Below, in pieces: positions 1 to 7,289 of a stretch of 37,593 bases of DNA; within the stretch, counting starts at the first letter, position 1, and every line of letters begins with the position of its first letter. A model generated the notes under the pieces. The model was not told the DNA's origin. It saw only the letters and a list, made by a program, of their open reading frames with translations, and did no database searches. Made by a program: the position numbers and the translations under genes. Source of the DNA: Paludibacteraceae bacterium (GTDB taxonomy: Bacteria; Bacteroidota; Bacteroidia; Bacteroidales; Paludibacteraceae). Location of the stretch: positions 1 to 37,593 of the forward strand of contig JAHDRA010000035.1 in assembly GCA_018433525.1 (NCBI GenBank), written 5' to 3'.

Positions 1-285
1 GGCTATGGCCGGCGAAGAGGCCACCTTATCTTCTGTTTTGAACTTCCACTTTTCCTGTCCTGTCTTAATATCAACAGCATAAAGATTGCCATCAAAACTT
101 CCGAAATAGACTACCCCATCGGCTATGGCCGGCGAAGAGAACACCGCATCTTCTGTTTTGAACTTCCACTTTTCCTGTCCTGTCTTAATATCAACAGCAT
201 AAAGATTGCCATCAAAACTTCCGAAATAGACTACCCCATCGGCTATGGCCGGCGAAGAGTCCACATCTTCTGTTTTGAACTTCCA
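1..285. repeat. Near-identical 120-bp tandem repeats inside the propeller gene
   Basis: Bases 1-120 and 121-240 differ at only four positions (20, 21, 26 and 27 of the unit). A partial third copy (241 to about 285) has a 3-base deletion in the same variable spot. Each unit encodes one 40-residue propeller blade. The variable bases fall in the residues just before SSPAIA: KVA, AVF and VD. The array continues past the left edge. Confidence 0.95.
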
Positions 286-453
286 CTTTAATTCAGTGAG
301 TTGATGGATACCCTTTGTGTTATAGACACCAGTACGTTGCAGGTTCGCACGAAACATTGCACCCTTGGCATGATCTCCCGGTTTGGTACAACCTGAAAGT
401 AGAATCAACCCAATACCTATGACCGCAGTAATTGTTCCAATTGTTTTTTTCAT
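1..453 (-). CDS. PQQ-like beta-propeller repeat lipoprotein (3' end beyond window)
   Basis: The reverse strand reads from an ATG at 453 without a stop to the window edge, giving 151 residues of a longer protein. It opens with a lipoprotein signal (hydrophobic stretch, then LLSGC with Cys21), followed by the motif MFRANLQRTGVY usual just before PQQ/BamB-type propellers, then 40-residue blades containing SSPAIADGVVYFGSFDGNLY and ending in DIKTGQEKWKFKTED. Such proteins are exported, lipid-anchored propellers, usually scaffolding or binding proteins; no enzyme activity can be assigned. The start is unusually clear for this phylum: GGAGG lies 6 bases before the ATG and overlaps the last codons and stop of ald, only two bases away, so the two genes are probably translationally coupled. 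The repeat DNA is almost identical between blades, so copy number may vary or be misassembled. Confidence 0.85.
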   Translation of the reverse strand, partial: MKKTIGTITAVIGIGLILLSGCTKPGDHAKGAMFRANLQRTGVYNTKGIHQLTELKWKFKTEDVDSSPAIADGVVYFGSFDGNLYAVDIKTGQEKWKFKTEDAVFSSPAIADGVVYFGSFDGNLYAVDIKTGQEKWKFKTEDKVASSPAIA

Positions 454-455
454 TT

Positions 456-1682
456 TTACCTCCATATTTTTTGAGCCATGTCATATAACAGTAAATTTAT
501 GTCATTCGATTTTATGTTGTAGTAGTCGCCAATTAACCTGTTTACAAGGAATCCCTTATAAACATAAACGCCATGACGAAATCCCGAACTTTCTGCTATG
601 GCAGCATTGATACAGCCGGAGTGACCAATTTTCAACAAAATGGGAGACAGAATATTGCTGAGCGCCATAGAGGATGTTCGGGCCACTCGGGCAGAAATAT
701 TGGGAATGCAATAATGAATTACGCCATGCTTTTCGTAAATCGGATTTTGCAGGGTACGACATTCGGAAGTTTCAAAACATCCGCCCTGATCCATGCTTAA
801 GTCAACAATAATTGCTCCACGTTTCATCGTTTTTACCAAATCTTCCGAAACCATAAATCTTTCGGAACCATTGATATATCTCAAATTTCCTATTACCGCA
901 TCAGCTGTTGCAAGAGCTTTGAAAAGTACGGCCGGATGAATGACAGAAGTAAAAACTTGTTGTCCCAAATGATGTTGGATGGTTCGCAATTTATTGATAT
1001 CGTGGTCAAAAATTTTGACTTGTGCCCCAAGTGCCAAAGCTGTTCGTGCAGCAACGGTACCGGTGATGCTTGCCCCCAAAATAACCACTTCAGGAGGACT
1101 GATGCCGGCAACACTTCCCAGCAACAAGCCTTTTCCCCCATGTTGGTTGCTCATTAGTTCGGCTATAAGTGTGATGGCTGTGTTTCCTTCAATTTCCGAA
1201 ATTGAACTGACCACCGGAAATCCCTTTTGTTCGTCGCGAATCAGTTCATAAGCAATTGCATTGAGCTTTTTGCTCATCATTGCCTTAATGCTTTCGGTAG
1301 ATAAATTACTAAGTTGCAGCATGGAAAATATGGATGCATGATCATTCATGCAATTTATTTCATCCAATGTGGGTGGTGTAATTTTTATGACGATATCAGC
1401 ACTGAAAGCATCTTGTGGCGAATCGACCAGAAAAGCTCCTGCTTCGCTGTATTGTAGATCGGAGTAGGACATGGGTTCGCCTGCACCTCGCTCCACATAA
1501 ACGCTATGACCTTCTTCCGTAACAATGGCAACGCCTTCGGGAGTAAGTGCCAGCCGTGTTTCGATGGAGGCATTTTCTTTGGGAATTCCAATGGACAATC
1601 GTGGTTGATTGGCAATTTCCTTCAACAAACATTCTTCGGGAAATAAAGAACGCTGTTTATGCAGTTGGTCGTTTAAACTCAT
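456..1682 (-). CDS. ald: Alanine dehydrogenase / PNT-family NAD(P)-dependent dehydrogenase
   Basis: This is a 408-residue protein of the alanine dehydrogenase/transhydrogenase family, which catalyses reversible NAD-linked deamination of L-alanine to pyruvate and ammonia in the cytosol. The N-terminal domain has the family signature IGIPKENASIETRLALTPEGV. The Rossmann domain has VVILGASITGTVAARTALAL followed by an acidic strand end (KIFDHD), and later GAIIVDLSMDQGG. The open frame extends 19 codons further upstream to 1739, but I place the start at the ATG at 1682 (MSLNDQ), because a good promoter lies inside that extension. The gene ends in TGG AGG TAA, which doubles as the ribosome-binding site of the following lipoprotein. 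Alternative family members such as lysine-forming saccharopine dehydrogenase are less likely given the motifs. Confidence 0.88.
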   Translation of the reverse strand: MSLNDQLHKQRSLFPEECLLKEIANQPRLSIGIPKENASIETRLALTPEGVAIVTEEGHSVYVERGAGEPMSYSDLQYSEAGAFLVDSPQDAFSADIVIKITPPTLDEINCMNDHASIFSMLQLSNLSTESIKAMMSKKLNAIAYELIRDEQKGFPVVSSISEIEGNTAITLIAELMSNQHGGKGLLLGSVAGISPPEVVILGASITGTVAARTALALGAQVKIFDHDINKLRTIQHHLGQQVFTSVIHPAVLFKALATADAVIGNLRYINGSERFMVSEDLVKTMKRGAIIVDLSMDQGGCFETSECRTLQNPIYEKHGVIHYCIPNISARVARTSSMALSNILSPILLKIGHSGCINAAIAESSGFRHGVYVYKGFLVNRLIGDYYNIKSNDINLLLYDMAQKIWR

Positions 1683-1708
1683 TTTCAGTATGTTTTTGCA
1701 ATATTTTA

Positions 1709-1740
1709 CAAAACTAAATACTATTCTTGAAATGAGCAAA
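1709..1740 (-). promoter_or_regulatory. Bacteroidota-type promoter of ald
   Basis: Read on the minus strand: -33 TTTG (1740-1737), a 20-bp spacer, then -7 TAGTTTTG (1716-1709), matching TTTG-N19-21-TAnnTTTG. Transcription would start near 1702, about 20 bases before the ATG at 1682, which supports the downstream start codon. Confidence 0.7.
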
Positions 1741-1762
1741 AATTGTATCTAAATTAATGCTA

Positions 1763-2034
1763 TTATTGTTGAATTAATTTTTTTATTTTTGTTTGATATT
1801 TTGTTAAATATTTGATTGTCAATTGATTTTCCACAAAAAATATTTTTTCGGTATTATCTTTCGGATATTCACCTGCCAGATGCAAAACAATGCGACAGGG
1901 AGCTTTTTCGTTGAAAAGTTCATTGGGAATGGCTAATTTCCATTCAGGGCTTTTGGAAGTGAGTATCACCGGCTCATTGTATTCGGAGGAAAATCTCAGT
2001 ATATTCTCGGAAATCAGTATATTCTCGGAAAATA
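1763..2034 (-). pseudogene. Remnant reading frame without an ATG start
   Basis: An open frame on the minus strand runs from just after a TAA at about 2037 to the stop at 1763. It has no ATG; the only usual start is GTG at 1969 (68 residues, containing PEWKLAIPNELF and PCRIVLHLAGEYPK). The composition looks protein-like, but I do not recognise a family. The upstream part consists largely of a tandem 18-bp duplication, so this is best read as the 3' fragment of a lost gene. It could also be a short GTG-started hypothetical gene. Confidence 0.3.
1996..2031. repeat. Two tandem copies of an 18-bp unit
   Basis: The unit TCAGTATATTCTCGGAAA occurs at 1996-2013 and again at 2014-2031, directly adjoining and identical. 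Confidence 0.9.
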
Positions 2035-2505
2035 GTTTTTAAAATTTTTATTTTAGTACATGACAAAAATTGAGACATTTGTTTTATATATCTGTAAAAC
2101 AGGACATATAAGTCAAGCTCTTGGGGTTGCCTTGTCCTGAATATATTTGAGTAAATCAACATTTAAAAATCTTATGAATATCATTAAATTCAGTTCACAA
2201 TTCTCCAACAAAAAGTTATTTATTGTACATTCTAAGGATTAAAGATATGCTTTCGGAATAATTTATTCCAAATGCAGCATTGTAAACTATTACCCGATGC
2301 AAAATAAACTCTGTTAGGAATACAAACCATGTCCTCATTGTCAACCCTTTCGTTCTTAAACATTAATGGAAGGCAGTAAATTACCTTTTAGATACCGATA
2401 TTTTAACTTTGATAACATTAAAAAGTATACACCTTCTTTTTTATGTACAATTTGTTTTATACATTTGTATGTTTTGTATTTTCAATTGAATTTTCCAATA
2501 ACATT
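2032..2505. other. Gene-free AT-rich stretch
   Basis: I see no convincing coding region, tRNA or other RNA here. There are isolated -7-like matches on the plus strand (TAACTTTG at 2404-2411 and TACATTTG at 2460-2467). Neither has a well-spaced -33 element, though either could serve the lipoprotein gene at 2601. Confidence 0.5.
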
Positions 2506-2571
2506 ATGAAACCCACATGTATTGCATACATAAACACGAATGAATATAATATTCAGACATGTGGGTTTCAT
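2506..2571. repeat. Perfect 15-bp inverted repeat upstream of the lipoprotein gene
   Basis: The arms ATGAAACCCACATGT (2506-2520) and ACATGTGGGTTTCAT (2557-2571) are exact reverse complements, separated by 36 bases. They lie 30 bases before the ATG at 2601. No T-run follows, so a simple terminator is unlikely. An operator, a 5'-UTR hairpin or the ends of a tiny mobile-element remnant are possible. Confidence 0.8.
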
Positions 2572-2600
2572 CAGACCTTTAAAAAATAAATTATATTCTG

Positions 2601-3434
2601 ATGAAATCTATTCAACTCTCAACAGTATTTTTCTTGTCGATAATTTTTCTGGTAGCATGCAATAGCAGGGGGAAGCAAGAAAAAGAAGCCGATAACCAAC
2701 TTCAGAAAATCCAACAACTCATTCAGCAAAATGAATTAAATGCTGCAAAAATTGCCATCGACAGTTTTCACGCAAATTTTCCGCGTTTGGTTGCCAAAAG
2801 ACGAATAGCCGAAGCTTTTCAGGATACTATTACACGCAGAGAATGCAAAAGAACAATAGCATATTGCGACAGTATTTTGCCTTTTAAACAGAAGGAAGCC
2901 GATTCACTGCTGCTAAATTTTCGGTTGGAAAAAAACGAAAAATATCAGGACATTGGAAATTACGTTTACAAAACCCAATCGACTGAAGCAAATGCAGCTC
3001 GTACTTATTTGAAAGCATATGTAGATGAAAATGCCGATTATTATTTGGTGAGTCAGTATATGGGACCAAAAATTGAGCATACTTCGGTTGAAATATCCAA
3101 CGGCGAAGTTTTTGCACATACCGACACCATCGACATTACCAGTGCTTCTTATTTGAGCTTTTCGGATGAAACCGGACGTTGGGAAATTGTAACTTTCAAA
3201 AACGAAGCTGAAAATGGGGTTTCAGAATTTATTTCGCAATATATGAATGAAAATCTGAAAGTTATCCTACACGGAAAAAAGAATTTCAGCTACTTTCTTC
3301 AGAACAACGATAAAAAAGCCATTAAGGAAACTTATCATTTATGGATAGTAAAAAAAGATATTAACCGCTTAAAAAAGGAAATTGAGAAAGCAAAACTGAA
3401 AATAGAGCAAATTAACAGGAGGAATCCGGTTTAG
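2601..3434 (+). CDS. Hypothetical lipoprotein with coiled-coil ends
   Basis: This 277-residue protein has a lipoprotein signal peptide (about residues 1-19, then Cys20 in FLVACNS). The mature part begins with a charged, Gln-rich helix (about residues 25-60) and ends in a Lys/Glu-rich helix (about 245-272), both likely coiled coils. The middle has alternating strand-like segments (NADYYLVSQYMGP, DTIDITSASYLSFSDETGRWEIV). I do not recognise a named domain; similar unnamed lipoproteins are common in Bacteroidales. It probably faces the periplasm or is anchored in the outer membrane. It stands alone: the next gene, mutY, converges on it with a 9-base gap. The start follows from the signal peptide; there is no Shine-Dalgarno. 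Confidence 0.75.
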   Translation: MKSIQLSTVFFLSIIFLVACNSRGKQEKEADNQLQKIQQLIQQNELNAAKIAIDSFHANFPRLVAKRRIAEAFQDTITRRECKRTIAYCDSILPFKQKEADSLLLNFRLEKNEKYQDIGNYVYKTQSTEANAARTYLKAYVDENADYYLVSQYMGPKIEHTSVEISNGEVFAHTDTIDITSASYLSFSDETGRWEIVTFKNEAENGVSEFISQYMNENLKVILHGKKNFSYFLQNNDKKAIKETYHLWIVKKDINRLKKEIEKAKLKIEQINRRNPV

Positions 3435-3443
3435 GCGGGAAAA

Positions 3444-4493
3444 TCAAATTTCTTTTTTCAAATACATTTCCACCAGCCGCGAAACAGCATAATCGCCAAT
3501 TTCCACGTTTGGAATTTCGATAAATTGATTTAATGCCTCATTTTTTTCGGCAATCTGTAAAGTAATGAACTGAGCCGAAATGCGCCGATGCGTCAAAAGG
3601 TGATGAACAGGTTTTGAAATGTTTATAATTTTTACTTGTTCCAGTCCCTGAAACAACTGGCAAAAAAACTCATTTTCAAGCAATTCCTGAACCTGCAACA
3701 AATGGTCTGTTTCGATCAACGGAAATTCGTACAAATTTTTCCAAATATCGTCCGCTGTTCTTTTCTGCAAAAAAATATGATGGTTATAATTGATAACCAG
3801 ATAATTAAAAAATCGTTGTTTGATAGGTGTTTTTTTAGATTTTACCGGCAACCGCTCTACCATTTTCATCTCATAAGCTTTGCAATAAACCCGTAGAGGA
3901 CAAACCGAACAATCGGGAGAAACGGGCACACACTGCAATGCACCAAATTCCATAATGGCCTGATTGTGAAGAGAAGGAACAGAATTTTCCATCAATTGCT
4001 GAGCAAGAGTATCAAATTCTTTTTTACCCGAATGGCTGTCGATAGACGTTTCGATAGCAAAAAGGCGTGAAAGAACGCGATAAACATTTCCATCCACCAC
4101 AGCATACGGAAGATTGAAGGCAAAAGAACAAACAGCCGCTGCGGTATAAGCTCCAACACCTTTTAATTGCATAACTTCCGAATAAGTGGTTGGAAAAACG
4201 CCGCCAAAATCCTGCATGATTTGTCGCGCAGCGTGATGCAAATTGCGGGCACGCGAATAATAACCCAAACCTTGCCAGTATTTCAAGACTTCGTCTTCTT
4301 CAGCGGCAGCCAACGTTTCAACATCCGGGAATCGTTCGACAAACCGTAAATAATAATCCAATCCCTGATTGACACGCGTTTGCTGCAGGATGATTTCGGA
4401 AATCCATATTCGATAAGGATCAGAAATGTTTCGCCAGGGCAAATCACGTTTATGAACCTGATACCAGCTGATAAGTTGATCGGATAAATTCAT
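3444..4493 (-). CDS. mutY: A/G-specific adenine DNA glycosylase MutY
   Basis: This 349-residue enzyme removes adenine mispaired with 8-oxoguanine (GO repair system). Its features are in family order. The catalytic glutamate is in ISEIILQQT (Glu33). The helix-hairpin-helix is LKGVGAYTA (110-118), followed by catalytic Asp134 in VVDGNV. The iron-sulfur loop is C-X6-C-X2-C-X5-C (Cys188, 195, 198, 204). The C-terminal NUDIX-like domain that reads 8-oxoG contains FLQKRTADDIWKNLYEFP and HLLTHRRI. Length is normal for the family. It is apparently monocistronic, with metG upstream on the same strand 345 bases away. Confidence 0.96.
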   Translation of the reverse strand: MNLSDQLISWYQVHKRDLPWRNISDPYRIWISEIILQQTRVNQGLDYYLRFVERFPDVETLAAAEEDEVLKYWQGLGYYSRARNLHHAARQIMQDFGGVFPTTYSEVMQLKGVGAYTAAAVCSFAFNLPYAVVDGNVYRVLSRLFAIETSIDSHSGKKEFDTLAQQLMENSVPSLHNQAIMEFGALQCVPVSPDCSVCPLRVYCKAYEMKMVERLPVKSKKTPIKQRFFNYLVINYNHHIFLQKRTADDIWKNLYEFPLIETDHLLQVQELLENEFFCQLFQGLEQVKIINISKPVHHLLTHRRISAQFITLQIAEKNEALNQFIEIPNVEIGDYAVSRLVEMYLKKEI

Positions 4494-4647
4494 ATTTTCA
4501 AAAAATTCAAAGAAAAACTTTCAACTCTGCAAAAAAAACAAAAAATAGCCTCGATTGAAATGTACTTTATATCAAATGATATTTACGAGGTTTTGCCCCA
4601 AACCTCACTATAAGAAAAATGGACGTTCATTAACAAAAAATGAATTG

Positions 4648-4674
4648 TCCTGTCGGATTTGCAATCCGACAGGA
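4648..4674. terminator. Perfect 12-bp hairpin, probable metG terminator or intergenic palindrome
   Basis: The arms TCCTGTCGGATT (4648-4659) and AATCCGACAGGA (4663-4674) pair fully around the 3-base loop TGC. It is the only GC-rich structure between metG and mutY. The trailing T-tracts are weak in both directions, so a dispersed repeat is an alternative to a terminator. Confidence 0.5.
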
Positions 4675-4803
4675 TTATTTGCGAATTTTAAATCCGCTAT
4701 TAAAACACCAAAGGATTACAAATTTTTTTTGACGAAGACATTTCATGAAACATCGCTAAAAAAACTACAAACTAGTAATTATCAATTAAATAATCCATAA
4801 TCA

Positions 4804-4837
4804 GGACTCCAAACTCGGAACTCGAAACTTGAAACTG
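4804..4837. repeat. Five imperfect 6-7-bp direct repeats beside the metG stop
   Basis: Successive units GGACTCC, AAACTC, GGAACTC, GAAACTT and GAAACTG occupy 4804-4837, ending one base before the last codon block of metG. Confidence 0.6.
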
Positions 4838-4838
4838 G

Positions 4839-6878
4839 TCATTTCACTTCTGCCCCATTCACTACTGTTGTTTGAGGTTGGATCAAAGTTATTCTGCCAT
4901 CAGCATCTTCGGCCGAGAGAAGCATTCCTTCGCTGACAATTCCTTTTAATTTTCGTGGTTCAAGGTTGGCAATAAAGCAAACTTGCTGTCCAATTAACTT
5001 TTCAGGTTCAGGATAATACTGAGCGATTCCGGAAACGATAGTACGACCGCCCAAACCATCATCAATCTTGAACTGTAGCAGTTTGTCGGCTTTCGGAACT
5101 TTTTGACAAGCCAACACTGTGCCGACGCGAATATCGAGTTTTTCAAAGTTTTCGTACGAAATGTTGGATTTTACGTCTTTAGGTTTAAACGCCGAAAGTT
5201 CGTTCTTTTTCTTTGTATTTAGCAGTTTCTGAACCTGATATTCGATAGCACTGTCTTCAATTTTGTCAAAAAGAAGCACCGGCTTTTTCAATTGAAGCTG
5301 AGGTTTCAGTAACTCAATGCTGCCCAAATTATTCCAGTCGAAAGTTTCCAAATTCAACAAATCCCTTAATTTTTCCGAACTGAATGGCAAAAACGGTTCA
5401 AAGACGATGGAAAGATTGGCTGCAATCTGCAAACTCAAATTCAAAATAGTAGCAACTCTATCCTTATCTGTTTTTACAATTTTCCAGGGTTCTGTGTCAG
5501 CCAGATATTTATTACCAAGCCGGGCAAGATTCATGGCTTCTTTTTGTGCATCGCGAAATTTGAAATTATCGAGCAATTTTTCGACATTTCCCTTTATATC
5601 AGAGAGTTCATTAATTGTCTGTAAATCAATTTCTTGCAATTCATTTCGAACCGGAACTTTTCCATCAAAATAATTTTGTGTCAACACAAGAGTTCGATTC
5701 ACAAAATTACCATAAATAGCTACCAATTCATTGTTGTTTCGAGCCTGAAAGTCTTTCCATGTGAAGTCGTTGTCTTTCGTTTCGGGAGCGTTCGCAGTCA
5801 GCACATAACGCAAAGTATCCTGTTTATCGGGAAAATCTTCCAGATATTCGTTCAACCAAACTGCCCAATTGCGTGAAGTTGAAATTTTGTCGCCTTCAAG
5901 GTTTAAAAATTCGTTGGCCGGTACATTATCCGGTAAAATATAAGTTCCTTCGAGTTTTAAAATTGTTGGGAAAATAATACAATGAAAAACGATATTGTCT
6001 TTTCCAATAAAATGAATTAATCGGGTATCTTCACTTTTCCACCATTTTTCCCAGCTTTCAGGCAAAAGTTCTTTGGTGTTGGAAATATAACCAATGGGAG
6101 CGTCAAACCATACATATAGTACTTTTCCTTCGGCCCCTTCGAGTGGAACGGGAATACCCCAATCCAAATCGCGACTTACGGCACGCGGTTGTAAGCCCAT
6201 ATCCAGCCAACTTTTGCATTGTCCGTAAACATTTGGTTTCCATTCTTTGTGCTCTTCCAGAATCCAATGCCGAAGCCATTCTTCATGCTGATCGAGAGGC
6301 AAATACCAGTGTTTTGTTTCACGCAGCACAGGAATATTTCCGGTAATTGCTGAGCGGGGATTAATCAAATCAGTAGGATTGAGCGAGGAACCACAAGCTT
6401 CACACTGATCACCGTAAGCATTTTCGTTTCCGCAATGCGGACATTTTCCAACAATATATCGGTCGGCAAGAAATTGACCGGCTTCTTCATCGTAATACTG
6501 TTCACTCGTTTTTTCTATGAAACCACCTTTATTAGCAATGGTTTTAAAAATATCCGAAGCCAATTCATGATGAATTTTTGAAGTGGTACGAGAATAAATA
6601 TCGAAAGAAATTCCAAAATCTTCAAATGATTTTTTAATCAGAAAATGGTAACGATCCACAATTTCCTGCGGAGAAATGCCTTCTTTTTTTGCCTGTATGG
6701 TAATGGGAACACCATGTTCATCGGAACCGCCAATAAAAATCACTTCTTCTCCTTTCAAACGGAGATACCTTACATAAATATCAGCCGGAACATATACACC
6801 TGCCAAATGGCCGATATGTACCGGGCCATTGGCATAAGGCAAAGCCGAAGTAACCAGCGTACGTTTAAATTTTTTCAT
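4839..6878 (-). CDS. metG: Methionyl-tRNA synthetase
   Basis: This 679-residue class I aminoacyl-tRNA synthetase charges tRNA-Met with methionine. The HIGH motif is at 21-24 ([10 protein letters not shown]). The zinc knuckle is formed by Cys146, 149, 159 and 162. The KMSKS loop is the variant KISTS (331-335). The anticodon-binding helical domain follows. Residues from about 575 to the end form an EMAPII/Trbp111-like tRNA-binding OB domain ([20 protein letters not shown]), used for dimerisation and tRNA affinity. Length matches the long bacterial form. The ATG at 6878 suits the promoter found 46 bases upstream. Confidence 0.97.
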   Translation of the reverse strand: MKKFKRTLVTSALPYANGPVHIGHLAGVYVPADIYVRYLRLKGEEVIFIGGSDEHGVPITIQAKKEGISPQEIVDRYHFLIKKSFEDFGISFDIYSRTTSKIHHELASDIFKTIANKGGFIEKTSEQYYDEEAGQFLADRYIVGKCPHCGNENAYGDQCEACGSSLNPTDLINPRSAITGNIPVLRETKHWYLPLDQHEEWLRHWILEEHKEWKPNVYGQCKSWLDMGLQPRAVSRDLDWGIPVPLEGAEGKVLYVWFDAPIGYISNTKELLPESWEKWWKSEDTRLIHFIGKDNIVFHCIIFPTILKLEGTYILPDNVPANEFLNLEGDKISTSRNWAVWLNEYLEDFPDKQDTLRYVLTANAPETKDNDFTWKDFQARNNNELVAIYGNFVNRTLVLTQNYFDGKVPVRNELQEIDLQTINELSDIKGNVEKLLDNFKFRDAQKEAMNLARLGNKYLADTEPWKIVKTDKDRVATILNLSLQIAANLSIVFEPFLPFSSEKLRDLLNLETFDWNNLGSIELLKPQLQLKKPVLLFDKIEDSAIEYQVQKLLNTKKKNELSAFKPKDVKSNISYENFEKLDIRVGTVLACQKVPKADKLLQFKIDDGLGGRTIVSGIAQYYPEPEKLIGQQVCFIANLEPRKLKGIVSEGMLLSAEDADGRITLIQPQTTVVNGAEVK

Positions 6879-6923
6879 TTAAATCAATTAAAAATTTGTC
6901 TTGAAGAGCTTTAAAAGAATGTG

Positions 6924-6955
6924 CAAAATTATATGAAAATGGCTTTATTTCCAAA
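6924..6955 (-). promoter_or_regulatory. Bacteroidota-type promoter of metG
   Basis: Minus strand: TTTG (6955-6952), 20-bp spacer, TAATTTTG (6931-6924). This is a full match to the phylum's housekeeping sigma consensus and has the same spacing as the ald promoter. Confidence 0.7.
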
Positions 6956-7289
6956 CGCATGAAAATAAAAATCAAGGCCGCAAAACTTTAAAGGCTTACC
7001 GTACCGTGCTTTCGAGCACAAATGTTACCTCTGCAAGTTGGTTTTTTTAATAACCAATGAACTAATATGATTATTCGCAATGATTTCTATTGTAAATTCT
7101 TGAGTTGAAATAGGAGTTATAACATAAATAAAAACATATATATAATTGATAATTAAATATTTAACAATAAAAAACATTTGGTATATATTAAATTTTTTCA
7201 AATCCGCTTTTCGAATTGCATCAAATAATTTTCTTTTGAAAGAATAAAAATGTAAATTTGAAAAATCTTTTTTTTAAATTTTAATAACC
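6956..7289. other. AT-rich divergent intergenic region between metG and the hexosaminidase gene
   Basis: No gene is visible. A -7-like TAAATTTG at 7253-7260 on the plus strand lies 30 bases before the hexosaminidase ATG and is the likely promoter, although no well-placed -33 element is seen. A small GTGCT-TTCG-AGCAC hairpin sits at 7006-7019. Confidence 0.5.

Larger units (their letters stand above)
4494..4838. other. Intergenic region between metG and mutY
   Basis: This holds a strong hairpin (4648-4674) and short direct repeats just after metG (4804-4837). The plus-strand open frame at 4555-4800 has no recognisable protein features and runs through the hairpin, so I do not call it a gene. 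No clear -7 motif for mutY was found. Confidence 0.55.

Noticed and set aside
1..285. CRISPR-like or satellite repeat array
   Set aside because: The 120-bp units are contiguous, keep one reading frame and encode propeller blades, so they are coding repeats.
2032..2505. tRNA or small RNA gene in the long gap
   Set aside because: No cloverleaf, T-loop or other conserved RNA pattern was seen on either strand.
4555..4800. 81-residue plus-strand open frame between mutY and metG
   Set aside because: It runs through the hairpin at 4648-4674, has no protein-like pattern or start signal, and the region is otherwise non-coding.
7006..7019. GTGCT-TTCG-AGCAC hairpin as a terminator or RNA gene
   Set aside because: Only five base pairs, no T-tract, and no upstream gene in that direction to terminate.
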